A stretch of DNA of 64,000 nucleotides from Bin75 sp965200435 (GCA_965200435.1 OZ241337.1:1984001-2048000), one strand, 5' to 3'. Positions 18,703 to 28,380 are shown, counted from the stretch's first letter. The notes: generated by a model from the letters alone, not told the origin. Program-made: numbers and translations.

Positions 18703-18851
18703 CAGGCGTCGCTCCACTGCTCGTCACACGGAGGCACATTTCATTCGGAGATGTTCTCACCGGAGAACGTCTCGTTTCCCCGAGGATGCAATCTTGCCAC
18801 ACTTGCCCGGAGACGTGCACCTCAGGGCGGGCGTTCTGCGCAACTCGACGC

Positions 18852-19376
18852 TTACCCAACGGGCGGAGCCCAGTCTTCGTCACGTCGTTCCTTTTGCGCT
18901 TCCCGGTAGGCTTTCTCGTCTTCGTCCAGTTTGTTGGCGGCCTGGATGTCCAGAATTTCTTGTGGTGAAAGATATTTGAGCGCCGTCCCCGTCAGGATCT
19001 TTTGCCGGATCGTTCCCTTGATTTGAATATTGATGATGGCATGGGCGCCGATTTGCTGAGCCCGTTCCAGCAATTCGGCATGAAGCACATCCCAATTCAC
19101 CGACGTTTCAGAAGACTGTTCCACCTCCAATTCACCCAATTCTTTGTAGGGAATGATGGGCCATTCATCGAGAACGTCGACGTTCTGTTTGGACAGTCCG
19201 CTCTCGCCGGTTTCCGTGATGGGCACGGTTTCGGCCTTTTTCGTTTGAGGGGCACGTGCGGCATTGACGTCAAAAGCTTTGAGTCGCGCGGTGGCCACGG
19301 CTGCTTCATGAGGATTGCTGCTCCCCGCCATGCGTTTGAGTTTTTCGACGCGTTCGAGTGCTTCCTTGAGGCTCAT
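18852..19376 (-). CDS. Cytosolic protein of unknown function (helical N-terminus, DUF2786-like)
   Basis: About 174 residues from MSLKEALERVEKLKRM; an upstream in-frame ATG at 19412 is possible. The beginning, KRMAGSSNPHEAAVATARLKAF, recalls the short DUF2786 pattern (L..A.S.NPHEAA.A.AR). The later VLHAELLERAQQIGAHAIINIQI resembles YbjQ-like segments. Both similarities are weak. No signal peptide. Confidence 0.65.
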   Translation of the reverse strand: MSLKEALERVEKLKRMAGSSNPHEAAVATARLKAFDVNAARAPQTKKAETVPITETGESGLSKQNVDVLDEWPIIPYKELGELEVEQSSETSVNWDVLHAELLERAQQIGAHAIINIQIKGTIRQKILTGTALKYLSPQEILDIQAANKLDEDEKAYREAQKERRDEDWAPPVG

Positions 19377-19514
19377 TTTTGCCCCTGGCTTCCGTAGTGC
19401 GTTGATTGGCATAGGTCCCTGAAAAGGATCTCAGATCAAGGAAGTGTCACTGTGGATGAGACGGCATACACGTGAAGGTTTCGCCGACATTTCGCAAGGC
19501 TGAATTTCTACCGA

Positions 19515-19547
19515 CCGGCAAAACCGGTTGTCAACCGGTTTTGCCGG
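19515..19547. repeat. Perfect 33-bp palindrome
   Basis: CCGGCAAAACCGGTTG, one central base, then CAACCGGTTTTGCCGG. It lies just past the stop of the DUF2891 gene, so it may act as a transcript-end hairpin, but there is no T tract on either strand. Confidence 0.8.
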
Positions 19548-19562
19548 GAAGGACAAACGCCA

Positions 19563-20528
19563 CTACGCGCCGTCCATGCTGAGCGCGAGCGCGTAGACTC
19601 CGAACTGGGCTACCCAATGACCGTAGCGTTTGTAGTCGTCACGCCAATATTCGGGATGGTGTATCTGTGCAAGAAAGTGTCGAACGTATTGGTCCCGGTA
19701 CAGGAGATTTCCCGTGTGTTGATAAAGGGCCCACAATCCCCAGCACCGGCTGAAATTGAGTCCGGCGGAATGTGGAAAGGCCGGACGGCGGACAGGTTCC
19801 AATTGAAAATCTTCTGCAAGGTACGTCTCTAACCAAGTGGCGGTCTCATTGCGAGGAAGGATGGCGAGAATCGCTCGCGTGCGTTGCAGGGCGGCAGGGA
19901 AGAATTCATCGGTCGGGTGATCGAAGGAAGGGGGAAGCGCCTGATCGAGGGGAAGCAATCGCTCGCGTGTAAACCCGGACAATGCTTCAGCCAATCCCAT
20001 CTCATTGTTCCATTGTGCCCATTCCCAGACATTCAACGCGACCCAGGAGACGTTGTCATAGGCACGGTGTTGCGCATGGGCCAGGATTTCCCCTTCGGAT
20101 AAGGAAAAGAGCCACGTTTCAAGCCGCCTGGCCAGTTCCTCGGCGATTTCCTGTAGATCGTCTTGCTGAAAGAATCGTGTGCGATCTTGCGCAAGTTTCA
20201 GGAACCACGCGTATCCATAGGGAAGTTCCTGGTCTAACTCACCGTTCCGAATACAGGCCAATTCCCTGTTCAATGCTCTGGGGATGAGCAAAGATTCGGC
20301 AATGTGGCGCCACCGGGGTTCTTCCGTTAAACGGGACACGGTGAATAAGGCATAGAGGCCGTGGATACAGGAATGCCAATCAACGCAACCGCGAAATGCA
20401 GGATGCGTGGTGTCACGGCGCGTGACGCCTTCGGCGATAGGGACGGCCAGGGACGCCAGGTAGTCGGGCCGGGATGCGCAGAACGATTCCCAGGAGATGG
20501 GTGAATGGACTGCGTGACTCGACGTCAT
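19563..20528 (-). CDS. DUF2891 family protein
   Basis: About 321 residues. HPAFRGCVDWHSCIHGLYAL near residue 40 and HSAGLNFSRCWGLW near residue 275 are the recurrent blocks of DUF2891 (PF11199), whose Trp/His/Cys-rich motifs and helical repeats suggest an (alpha/alpha) barrel like those of glycan-active enzymes. No catalytic assignment is established. It begins one base after the stop of the 104-residue gene upstream, so the two form an operon. Confidence 0.82.
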   Translation of the reverse strand: MTSSHAVHSPISWESFCASRPDYLASLAVPIAEGVTRRDTTHPAFRGCVDWHSCIHGLYALFTVSRLTEEPRWRHIAESLLIPRALNRELACIRNGELDQELPYGYAWFLKLAQDRTRFFQQDDLQEIAEELARRLETWLFSLSEGEILAHAQHRAYDNVSWVALNVWEWAQWNNEMGLAEALSGFTRERLLPLDQALPPSFDHPTDEFFPAALQRTRAILAILPRNETATWLETYLAEDFQLEPVRRPAFPHSAGLNFSRCWGLWALYQHTGNLLYRDQYVRHFLAQIHHPEYWRDDYKRYGHWVAQFGVYALALSMDGA

Positions 20529-20529
20529 C

Positions 20530-20844
20530 TTACGTGGGAGGAAGCAAGGGGCCTGCCCAGAGCCCTTGAATGCGCTGAACGTCGACTAAATGATTCGGGG
20601 GACCCAAGTCAGCCATGAGTTTGGTGTCGATACGGCCGTGTTCCGCGAGAAGAAGCTGGGGTTCGGCGATTCCTTGAGGTTTAAACCAATACCATCCCGG
20701 ACAATCCGGGGTGTTCTCCGTCCAGTTTGGGATCATATGCCGGAGTTCTTTCTCCAGCTTTGCCCGTACCTGGCCGGGGTCATGGTTGCCCAACAACGAT
20801 TTCAGCGAATCGTAGAGGGCTTCGGCGTGGATACGTAAGGACAT
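20530..20844 (-). CDS. Short protein of unknown function
   Basis: About 104 residues from the ATG at 20844; upstream in-frame sequence looks non-coding. It has a helical first half (YDSLKSLLGNHDPGQVRAKLEKELRHMI) and a second half with DCPGWYWFKPQG. Its stop TAA is one base before the DUF2891 ATG. No family recognised. Confidence 0.6.
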   Translation of the reverse strand: MSLRIHAEALYDSLKSLLGNHDPGQVRAKLEKELRHMIPNWTENTPDCPGWYWFKPQGIAEPQLLLAEHGRIDTKLMADLGPPNHLVDVQRIQGLWAGPLLPPT

Positions 20845-21035
20845 ACAAGGGCCCCAAAGGTTCTTCTTTATGCCATTCCCGTCACGATGAGTAAAGCGCA
20901 AAAAGTCACAAGTAACAATTTCCAGTATACTAGAGAAAACGAAACGGGTATTCTGTGGGGAACAAGACCCCCCAGCGTACCCCGGCAGCGGGACCGAACA
21001 TAGACAGGGACGACGGCTGCGAGGAGCCAACCGTG

Positions 21036-21641
21036 ATGAAGAACAGCCTCCGTTGGAAAACCATAGCTCTCACCATTGGGTGGTTGCTGGTCAGTGGTTC
21101 TTCGTCATGGGCAGATTTCCGCTTGGGCGAGCAAGCCTATCTGGAGCAGGATTATGAAACCGCGATGCGGGAATGGGACCTGCTTGCTTCCCAGGGTCAT
21201 GCCGAGGCCCAAAACATGGTGGGCTTCATGTATCGATGGGGGCAGGGCGTCGTCCAGGATTTTCAGAAGGCTCGATACTGGTATCGGCTGGCGGCTGAGC
21301 AAGGCCATCAGAGCGCGCAGAATAACCTGGGCTTGCTTTACCGTTATGGCCTGGGTGTTCCGAAAGATTACGCGAAGGCGTTTCGGTGGTTTTTGAGGGC
21401 GGCGGAACAGGGTAACGCGGCAGGGCAAAATCACGTCGGGCTGATGTACTACAAGGGCGAAGGCGTTGAGCAGGATTACGTGCAAGCCTATCAATGGGCC
21501 TTTCTGTCTGCGGAACAGGGGCTGGATCCGGCGCTGGAAGCCTTGTCCATGCTGAGAGAGGAAATGACGCCCGCGCAGATCGCAGAAGCCGAAGCCTTGG
21601 CCCGGAAATGGAAACCGAAAGGGCCGGAAACCGTGTTGTAG
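21036..21641 (+). CDS. Secreted Sel1-like repeat protein
   Basis: About 201 residues with a signal peptide (cleavage near SSWA-D) and a GAGGAG site. Four Sel1-type repeats of 36 residues are clear (A..M.G.MYRWGQGV.QDF.KA..WYR.AAEQGH and variants), then a helical tail. Such proteins are periplasmic adaptors; the partner is unknown. Its stop is 2 bp from the end of ychF, which converges. Confidence 0.9.
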   Translation: MKNSLRWKTIALTIGWLLVSGSSSWADFRLGEQAYLEQDYETAMREWDLLASQGHAEAQNMVGFMYRWGQGVVQDFQKARYWYRLAAEQGHQSAQNNLGLLYRYGLGVPKDYAKAFRWFLRAAEQGNAAGQNHVGLMYYKGEGVEQDYVQAYQWAFLSAEQGLDPALEALSMLREEMTPAQIAEAEALARKWKPKGPETVL

Positions 21642-21643
21642 TC

Positions 21644-22714
21644 TTACACGTTGAACTTGAAATGGCACACGTCGCCGTCTTTGACCGCGTAGTCCTTGCC
21701 TTCTAACCGGATGAGGCCTTTCTCTCGCAACGTTTGCTCCGACCGGTAGCGATCCAGGTCCGTAAAGCCGTACACGTCAGCCTTGATAAATCCCTTTTCA
21801 AAGTCCGAGTGGATGACGCCGGCGGCTTGTGGGGCTTTGGCTCCCACGGGGATCGTCCACGCCCGGACTTCCTTGGGGCCTCCGGTAAAATATGAGCAGA
21901 GTCCCAGTGTTTTGTACGCAGCCACGATGACCCGTTCCAGGCCATTGTGTGTCATGCCCATATCAGCCATGAACAGGTTGCGGTCTTCGCCTGACAGCTC
22001 GGCCAATTCGCTTTCCAATTTGCCGCAGAGTACGACTGATTCCGCGTCAAGTTTTTGGATACATGCTTGAAACGCCTCGACCGCGGCCGGGTCCGTGTGC
22101 TCGTCAGTATTCCCGACGTAGAGGACGGGTTTTGCGGTCAGCAGGAAGAACGGTTTGAGACGCTCGGGGGCAAGTCCGAGTGTCCGTGCAGGTTTGCCTT
22201 CTTCGAGTCCACTCTTCAGGATATCGAGTAAGGCCAGCGTGTCTTTCGACGCCGCATCTCCGGTTCTGGCCTTGCCCGAGATTTTGTCGAATTGCTTCGT
22301 GACGCTTTCAAGATCCGCCAGCATCAATTCGGTTTCGATGACGTCGATGTCTCGTTGTGTGTCAACGTCGCCCAACGTGTGTTCGACGTTGGCGTTCTGG
22401 AAGAGACGGACCATGTGCAGGATCGCGTCGACTTCCCGGATGTGGGCCAGAAATTTGTTGCCGAGCCCTTCGCCTTGCGCGGCGCCTTTGCCAAGGCCGG
22501 CGATGTCGACGAAACGGCAGAAGGCGGGAGTCGTCTTTTTCGGTTTGAACAGTTCGGTGAGGCGGTCCAGCCGGGAGTCGGGAACGGGGACGACGCCGAG
22601 GTTCGCTTCGATGGTGGTGAACGGAAAGTTCGACGCGGCTGCGTCTCCTGACGTCAGCGCGTTGAAAATCGTCGATTTACCGACGTTGGGAAGTCCGACA
22701 ATGCCGATTTCCAT
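21644..22714 (-). CDS. ychF: Redox-regulated P-loop ATPase YchF (Obg family)
   Basis: 356 residues, full length. G1 is GLPNVGKST, G3 is DIAGLGKGA, and NTDE stands in place of the usual NKxD, which explains the ATP preference of this Obg-family member. A TGS domain closes the protein (SYFTGGPKEVRAW..., DFEKGFIKADVY). YchF binds ribosomes and influences translation and the oxidative stress response. It is a single gene, convergent with the Sel1 protein. Confidence 0.97.
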   Translation of the reverse strand: MEIGIVGLPNVGKSTIFNALTSGDAAASNFPFTTIEANLGVVPVPDSRLDRLTELFKPKKTTPAFCRFVDIAGLGKGAAQGEGLGNKFLAHIREVDAILHMVRLFQNANVEHTLGDVDTQRDIDVIETELMLADLESVTKQFDKISGKARTGDAASKDTLALLDILKSGLEEGKPARTLGLAPERLKPFFLLTAKPVLYVGNTDEHTDPAAVEAFQACIQKLDAESVVLCGKLESELAELSGEDRNLFMADMGMTHNGLERVIVAAYKTLGLCSYFTGGPKEVRAWTIPVGAKAPQAAGVIHSDFEKGFIKADVYGFTDLDRYRSEQTLREKGLIRLEGKDYAVKDGDVCHFKFNV

Positions 22715-22953
22715 GGAAGAGGCATACTAGCAAACCGATTCCAGCCAAGGCTAGGGGGATGGTCAATGTTCACTCATCAGGCAACCGGCGGAAATTTTTT
22801 CTGTTCTTTATGGTGCCGCGCTCTTGATTTACTGCAAAAACGGGTTATGAAAGGGAATGATCAGGGGAAAATCACGTCCGGCGCGTTGCGAAACAATCTA
22901 TGAAGGACCGTTTCCGGATACTCGGGAACGGCCTGGAACAGGGGGGATACCGT

Positions 22954-23133
22954 ATGAAATGTCCACGTTGTCAAGGGTTTATGGCGCGAGATCATTTTTA
23001 TGATCCGGACGGCCAGTTTCTTCGTATCGAGACGTTACGATGTTTGAATTGCGGGGAAACGATCTATCCGAAAACAGCCAGACAGTCGGCGCCGGCCCGG
23101 GACAACAGGAAACCCGCCTCTCAAGCCGCGTAA
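22954..23133 (+). CDS. Small zinc-ribbon protein
   Basis: About 59 residues from the ATG at 22954. Two Cys-x2-Cys knuckles (CPRC and CLNC) separated by 28 residues form a zinc ribbon; the tail is basic. It stands 36 bp before the sigma factor gene and may be cotranscribed, which is compatible with a transcription-related role. Confidence 0.62.
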   Translation: MKCPRCQGFMARDHFYDPDGQFLRIETLRCLNCGETIYPKTARQSAPARDNRKPASQAA

Positions 23134-23169
23134 CCGTTCGGGGAATCGATTCGTTGAAGAGAGGGCATC

Positions 23170-24804
23170 ATGGCGTCAGCTCCCTTACCCAGCGTTGCAG
23201 AACCGGAAATTGAGCAACCATCGTTGGTGAAAGCGGCTAAAGATCTTTCGGGCCAGTCTCCGCACGCTTCTTCACGCCCGGCAAGCGGGATCCTTCCTCA
23301 AAAGGAAGAGGCGACCCGTGACCCCGTCCAAGTGTTTTTGAAGGAGATGAGAACGGTCGCATTATTGACGCGTGAAGAGGAAGTGCAGCTTGCCAGACAG
23401 ATCGAAACGGAACGGGCTGAATTGGCACGAGCCGTCTACGGACTTCCTCTGGTCCTCAATCGTTTGGAGTCACTCCGTGTTGCTTTGCAGCGACGTGAGA
23501 TTTTCGTCTCGACGGTTGCGAATTTTGAGCGTGGAGATGGGCACGCCAACGCTGCGGAGACGGAACCGGAGGATGTACTCCAGCGAACGCTGCACGGACT
23601 GTCGGCCATCAGGCGGATTTCACACCCTCTGCGAAAGCATTATCGCGAAAAATGTGCTAAGCCGTCAGGCTTCTCTCATCCGTTGAAACAGGTAGAATCC
23701 GCGCAACGACGCATCGTGGCCCGCGTCCGAGTGTTACATTTCACCGACGAGTATCAAGAACAACTTCTGGCCCGGGTCAAAACCCTGGGGAACGAACTTC
23801 GTTTATACCGGCAGGAGATTGTCGAACTCGGTCGACGGCTAGGCATGGGGACGGATGACATTCAGGATCTCTTCGGGCAGGGAGACACGGCACGGTGGAC
23901 CAAAAGGGTCGTAAAAGCCAAAATCGTTTTGCCTGCGGAACAGGTCCGGCAGTTGACGGATTCGATGGATGAAATTCGGAGCCGTGTGAAGACCATGGAA
24001 CAAAACGTTCTGTGGATGCCCGTCACCATGTTCCTTGACAGTGTCGACAGGATTGAACGGGCCGAGCGAAGCATCGAAGATGGAAAAAACAGGCTCATTC
24101 AGGCCAATTTGAGATTAGTGGTGAGTATTGCCAGGCAGTATATGGGACGGGGGCTTCAATTTCTGGATCTTGTCCAGGAAGGAAACATCGGGTTGATGAA
24201 GGCCGTTGACAAATTTGACTATCAACGTGGGTACAGGTTTAGCACCTATGGGACGTGGTGGATCCGGCAACGAATAACGCGAGCCCTTGCTGAGCAGGCC
24301 AGTACGATCCGGGTTCCGGTTCATATGCATGAGTCCGTTCAAAAATTGAACAGGGCGTCGAGACGATTGGAGCAACATTATGGGCGCCCGCCCACCGTTC
24401 GGGAGTTGGCCGAACACGTGGAGTTGTCCGAAGAGAAGACTTGGCAAATGATGGGCTATCTTAAGGAGCCCGTGTCGTTGGAAACCCTGGTGGGTGATTC
24501 CGAAGAGACTCGATTGGGCAACCTTCTTGAAGACCGGACCGTGCTTCCTCCTTACGTGGCTGTGCTACGCGATGACACGCGGCGACAGGTAGGGAAAGCC
24601 TTGGGTGTGTTGACGCCGAAGGAAGAGTACATTATCAAAAAACGATTCGGGATCGGATTTGTCAAAGGTCACACGCTGGATGAGATCAGCGAAGATTTTG
24701 GCGTGACACGGGAACGTATTCGCCAGATCGAAGCATCCGCTCTCAGGAAATTGCGTCAACCGCAATGCCTGGCATTGTTGCAAGGTCTTGCGGAAATGAA
24801 TTAA
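23170..24804 (+). CDS. RpoD-like sigma-70 family RNA polymerase sigma factor
   Basis: 544 residues. After a short Ser/Pro-rich leader, region 1.2 reads DPVQVFLKEMRTVALLTREE. A long non-conserved segment (about residues 110-290) follows, then region 2 (NLRLVVSIARQYMGRGLQFLDL, KFDYQRGYRFSTYGTWWIRQ), region 3 and region 4 with the helix-turn-helix TLDEISEDFGVTRERIRQIE. It lacks a classical region 1.1, and a few promoter-contact residues differ from the usual RpoD (YGTWW for YATWW), so it may be a second group 1/2 sigma factor rather than the primary one. The region 4 helix indicates recognition of a -35 element. Confidence 0.93.
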   Translation: MASAPLPSVAEPEIEQPSLVKAAKDLSGQSPHASSRPASGILPQKEEATRDPVQVFLKEMRTVALLTREEEVQLARQIETERAELARAVYGLPLVLNRLESLRVALQRREIFVSTVANFERGDGHANAAETEPEDVLQRTLHGLSAIRRISHPLRKHYREKCAKPSGFSHPLKQVESAQRRIVARVRVLHFTDEYQEQLLARVKTLGNELRLYRQEIVELGRRLGMGTDDIQDLFGQGDTARWTKRVVKAKIVLPAEQVRQLTDSMDEIRSRVKTMEQNVLWMPVTMFLDSVDRIERAERSIEDGKNRLIQANLRLVVSIARQYMGRGLQFLDLVQEGNIGLMKAVDKFDYQRGYRFSTYGTWWIRQRITRALAEQASTIRVPVHMHESVQKLNRASRRLEQHYGRPPTVRELAEHVELSEEKTWQMMGYLKEPVSLETLVGDSEETRLGNLLEDRTVLPPYVAVLRDDTRRQVGKALGVLTPKEEYIIKKRFGIGFVKGHTLDEISEDFGVTRERIRQIEASALRKLRQPQCLALLQGLAEMN

Positions 24805-25136
24805 CCATGTTTCCCCGGTGACAGCCAAGCGCTTTGGGGCAAGACGCAACCTGTTTTCAATGGGAGATTCTACCGTTAGGTTAACAATGAGCCGTGTTCT
24901 GAGAATACCCTCTTAACTTTTGTCGCCGCCGCATCTTATGCGACGAGGAAAACCGCGGCATAAGATACCGCAGCTACAATAAGGAGAGGGCGTCAATCGT
25001 TTTATAGAGTCCCCCTTCAATTCGTCCTCTCTCCGGAAATCTGAATCAAGGCGTCCTGAATTTCAAACCATTCCTGCTCGATTTGTGGTAGAGTCCCGGT
25101 AGTCCGGTTCGCACAGGTCGAAAGGAGGGGCTTAGC
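24805..25136. repeat. Intergenic region with a double-hairpin repeat at 24918-24979
   Basis: The gap contains TTTTGTCGCCGCCGCATC TTATGCG followed by CCGCGGCATAAGATACCGCAG CTACAA. The two hairpin arms face each other, as in the core of MITE family C. The rest is the promoter region of floA. No gene seen. Confidence 0.6.
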
Positions 25137-26108
25137 ATGGGCGCAGAAATTCAGGTCTTTGGCACCCTCGCTCTTTTGTTGATCGTCAGTATCTTCCTGG
25201 CGGGGTTTTTGTACCTGATCCCCATTCCGTTGTGGATCGCGGCGTGGGCCTCTAATGCGTACGTGGGGCTTTTGACGCTGGTCGGCATGCGCTTTCGCCG
25301 GGTGCCGCCCGGTACCGTGGTCACGGCGCGGATCAGCGCGGTCAAGGCCGGCCTGGAAATTCCCATCAATGATCTCGAAGCCCATTTCCTTGCGGGCGGT
25401 GACGTCGTGAAAGTGGTGAATGCCATGATCTCCGCCGATAAGGCGAACATCCCCATGCCTTTCAAGCGCGCCGCGGCCATTGATCTGGCTGGTCGTGACG
25501 TGTTGGAAGCCGTGCAGATGTCCGTTTTGCCCAAGGTGATTGAAACTCCGAGGATTACGGCGGTAGCGAAAGACGGCATTCAACTGATTGCCGTGTCGCG
25601 TGTCACCGTACGAGCGAACATCGACCGGCTGGTCGGCGGAGCCGGGGAAGAGACGGTCATTGCCCGGGTCGGTGAAGGCATGGTGAGCACCATCGGTTCG
25701 TCGGACCGGCACAAGGACGTGTTGGAAAATCCCGATGAAATCTCCAAACATATTCTCCAAAAAGGGTTGGACGCCGGGACCGCATTTGAAATTTTATCCA
25801 TTGATATTGCAGACGTGGACGTGGGTGAAAACATTGGCGCGAAGTTGCAGATTGACCAAGCCAATGCCGATAAGCAAATTGCCCAGGCCAAGGCCGAAGA
25901 GCGGCGGGCCATGGCTGTGGCATTGGAACAGGAAATGCGGGCCCGGGTGATTGAAGCCGAAGCCGAAGTGCCGCGGGCCATGGCTGAGGCCTTTCGGAAA
26001 GGCAACATCGGGCTGATGGATTATTACCGGATGAAAAACGTGCAGGCCGATACCGCTATGCGAGAGGCCATTGGGCGCGACGAAGAGAGTCCTGAATCAC
26101 GGCAATGA
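25137..26108 (+). CDS. floA: Flotillin-like protein FloA
   Basis: 323 residues with AAAGGAGG in front of the ATG. A hydrophobic hairpin at the N-terminus (residues 7-45) anchors it to the inner face of the membrane. A PHB/SPFH domain follows, with FRRVPPGTVVTARI and SDRHKDVLENPDEISKHILQK as in YqfA/FloA (UPF0365). The C-terminal half is a coiled coil rich in Ala/Glu with EA repeats. It organises membrane microdomains. A small membrane protein gene follows 14 bp later. Confidence 0.93.
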   Translation: MGAEIQVFGTLALLLIVSIFLAGFLYLIPIPLWIAAWASNAYVGLLTLVGMRFRRVPPGTVVTARISAVKAGLEIPINDLEAHFLAGGDVVKVVNAMISADKANIPMPFKRAAAIDLAGRDVLEAVQMSVLPKVIETPRITAVAKDGIQLIAVSRVTVRANIDRLVGGAGEETVIARVGEGMVSTIGSSDRHKDVLENPDEISKHILQKGLDAGTAFEILSIDIADVDVGENIGAKLQIDQANADKQIAQAKAEERRAMAVALEQEMRARVIEAEAEVPRAMAEAFRKGNIGLMDYYRMKNVQADTAMREAIGRDEESPESRQ

Positions 26109-26122
26109 CGTGAGGCGATAGG

Positions 26123-26464
26123 ATGAGCATCGAATCATTGCTGTTTCTTGGAATCGTGCTGTTGGTATGGATGATTGCCAGCGTCGGGAGCTGGTTGCGT
26201 GAGCAGATCGAGCGATATGCACGTTATCAGGAGGAATTGGAAGCCCGCGAGGCGTTTCCGCCTGTTCCGGATGCCGGCAGCGTGCAGCCTGAAGGCGTGA
26301 CGTCTGAAGCGCCGGAGTGCCCCCCTCCACGTGTCGTGGCCCGCGAGCGTCTGAAAAATTCTGCCCGGTTACGGTATCGCAACCGAAAAACCGTACGGCG
26401 GGGGGTCATCCTGATGACGGTGTTCGGGCCGTGTAAAGCGCTCGAGCCCAGGAATGAATCCTGA
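26123..26464 (+). CDS. Small membrane protein downstream of floA
   Basis: 113 residues. One transmembrane helix at residues 4-22 is followed by a charged, proline-rich cytosolic tail with a basic cluster. It is probably cotranscribed with floA (14-bp gap) and could be a microdomain partner. No family recognised. Confidence 0.62.
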   Translation: MSIESLLFLGIVLLVWMIASVGSWLREQIERYARYQEELEAREAFPPVPDAGSVQPEGVTSEAPECPPPRVVARERLKNSARLRYRNRKTVRRGVILMTVFGPCKALEPRNES

Positions 26465-26503
26465 CGATGTCGGATCGATCCTCTTCTTGTTGAGCACAGG
26501 CTG

Positions 26504-27211
26504 CTATGTCCCGGTCTTGACGGGGATGACTTTGACGTGGACTTGGGCCAACCCCTTTCTGTGGAATCCCAGTCTTTGGGCCGCCCCATAACTCAAGTCG
26601 ATAATACGTTTCCCCGAGTTCGGGTTGTTGACACTGGGGAATGGGCCACGGTCATTGATCCGGACGATAATCGATCGACCATTTTCCAGGTTCGTGACCT
26701 GGGCGTTGATCGGTAACGGCAGGTATTTGTGTGCTGCCGTTAAGCCGAGAGGATTAAACGCTTCGCCGTTCGCGGTCATGTGTCCCCCTTGTTGCCGCCG
26801 GGTTTCTTCTCCATACCATGACGCGATACCCGTCTCCTCATAACGTTGCGCCTGTTTGACGCTCATGGGCACGTAGCGTCTCCCTTTCACCACGTAGGGC
26901 GCCCATTTGACTCGACCTTGGCGAATGGCTTCTTTGACCGGTATCCCGTCGATCGTTTCAATCTCATCATGGGCCAGGGGCCAGTCGAGCGGAGCCCGGA
27001 CAACCTCGAACGTAAATTTGCCGATGTGGTAGGTGAGTTTGGCGGTCCCGGTCGTCAAGTAATACGCCCCTTTCACGGTCCCGGTAACAATGTCATAGGT
27101 CGTCTTGATAACCGTACATCCGGGGAAGAACACGGTGAGAAAGAGCAGGATGCTTAGGCGTTGATAGCCGGGCCGCGATTGTGAGGAAATCAACGTGTGT
27201 GTTGCAGGCAT
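26504..27211 (-). CDS. rlpA: RlpA-like septal ring lytic transglycosylase (lipoprotein)
   Basis: About 235 residues. The signal peptide ends in a lipobox (FFPGC) near residue 31. The C-terminal double-psi beta-barrel carries ASWYGEETRR, MTANGEAFNPLGLTAAHK and VRINDRGPF, the signature of RlpA; the last motif includes the catalytic Asp. No SPOR domain follows, so septal targeting may depend on the N-terminal region. It cleaves naked glycan strands in the periplasm. The insertion sequence lies about 130 bp upstream, and the transposase frame runs into its first codons. Confidence 0.88.
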   Translation of the reverse strand: MPATHTLISSQSRPGYQRLSILLFLTVFFPGCTVIKTTYDIVTGTVKGAYYLTTGTAKLTYHIGKFTFEVVRAPLDWPLAHDEIETIDGIPVKEAIRQGRVKWAPYVVKGRRYVPMSVKQAQRYEETGIASWYGEETRRQQGGHMTANGEAFNPLGLTAAHKYLPLPINAQVTNLENGRSIIVRINDRGPFPSVNNPNSGKRIIDLSYGAAQRLGFHRKGLAQVHVKVIPVKTGT

Positions 27212-28380
27212 GGCGATGAGAGGGTCCGGTTGTTTTGGAAACGCTGCAACCGTATCCGGCGGTTGTGACGACCGCGTGTGCGGACCGTTGAGCAGGGTGT
27301 CCAGCCAAGTGTAGCGCACGAAAGACTCATAAGTAAATAACATGTATGGGGCCACCACATTTGGCACTCGGGTTGGTGGTGAATCAGGAATTGTACCGGA
27401 GATTGCCGCCCAAGGCTATGGTGGGGCAACACGGTATTGTAGGCTAGCAACCAATCGGCCAGTTTGCGGTTAAAGGCCGCCAAATCGTCGAACAGCAGAT
27501 CCTCGTGGTAGTCCACGAAGGTCTCTTGCAGGGTGCGATTGAACCGTTCCGCATGAGCGTTCATTTTCGGGGATCGGGGATACGTCCACCAGTGGGTGAT
27601 GTCGCGTTCATCGAGCCGGTGCTGGAAATGCCCCTGGAACTCCGGGCCGTTATCGGAGAGGAGGACCCGGGGTGGGGCCGGGAGCAACGCACAGAGTGCA
27701 TCGAGGGCGTGGGTGGCATGGCGGCTGGAGGCGGTGGCGGTGGCCACAGCGAAGGCGAAGCGCCTGCAGGGATCGATGAAGGTGAATAGGTAGCGGCGGA
27801 GTCCGGCGTGGAGCCGCACAACGGGATCGCCGGCCAAGACCGCCAGGGGCTGGGCGGGGCGGGGCCGGGGCGGGCGGGATTTCCGGCGCCGTGTCCGGGG
27901 TTTGGGCCGGCCCCGGGCATCCAGGCGGCTCGGCGTGTGCCGCATCCGGTCCGGGGCGCGGGCGATCAGGCGCCCGATGGTGGAGACCCTGGGGAGGGCT
28001 AGCCCGTGCTGCGCACACCACGGCCGCAGTAGGACGTGCAGCTTGGCCTTCCCACGGTTGGGATACGTGGTGCGTAGCCGCCGGATCGCTTGGCTCAGGG
28101 CGGGTGGCCACGTGGCCTGCCGCCGCCGGTGGGGGGCCCTAGAGCGGACGGCCAACGCCTGCGGGTCCCCGCCAGCCTGAGTGAGCGCCCGCTGCCAGCG
28201 ATAAAGCGTCCGGCGGCTGACGCCAAAGGCCTCCCCCGTCGCGGCTGGGCCATGCCGGGCGCAAAAGTGCAGAATCTTGAGTCGGTGATGGGCTTCGTGG
28301 GGTATCATGTCCCAACGATGCCCGAATTGCGTTAGTCGATAAAACCCCCTGATGCGATAGCCGACATGGTGGATTTGCAT
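27190..28380 (-). CDS. IS481-type transposase (integrase core)
   Basis: About 396 residues from the ATG at 28380 (site GGAGGAG). An N-terminal helix-turn-helix (GEAFGVSRRTLYRWQR) is followed by an rve integrase core with the DDE triad in FTFIDPCRR, LLSDNGPEFQ and PKMNAHAERFNRT. The frame has no stop inside the element: it reads through the left inverted repeat (QMWWPHT) and ends in host DNA at 27190, inside the start of rlpA, so about 50 extra residues are host-derived. Ending at or beyond the inverted repeat is not unusual for such elements. Confidence 0.9.
   Translation of the reverse strand: MQIHHVGYRIRGFYRLTQFGHRWDMIPHEAHHRLKILHFCARHGPAATGEAFGVSRRTLYRWQRALTQAGGDPQALAVRSRAPHRRRQATWPPALSQAIRRLRTTYPNRGKAKLHVLLRPWCAQHGLALPRVSTIGRLIARAPDRMRHTPSRLDARGRPKPRTRRRKSRPPRPRPAQPLAVLAGDPVVRLHAGLRRYLFTFIDPCRRFAFAVATATASSRHATHALDALCALLPAPPRVLLSDNGPEFQGHFQHRLDERDITHWWTYPRSPKMNAHAERFNRTLQETFVDYHEDLLFDDLAAFNRKLADWLLAYNTVLPHHSLGRQSPVQFLIHHQPECQMWWPHTCYLLMSLSCATLGWTPCSTVRTRGRHNRRIRLQRFQNNRTLSSPCLQHTR

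Noticed and set aside
22155..22730. Serine/arginine-rich plus-strand frame opposite ychF
   Set aside because: ychF on the minus strand is unmistakable; this is its antisense frame.
27891..28335. Plus-strand frames inside the insertion sequence
   Set aside because: They are antisense to the transposase, which has a complete DDE triad.
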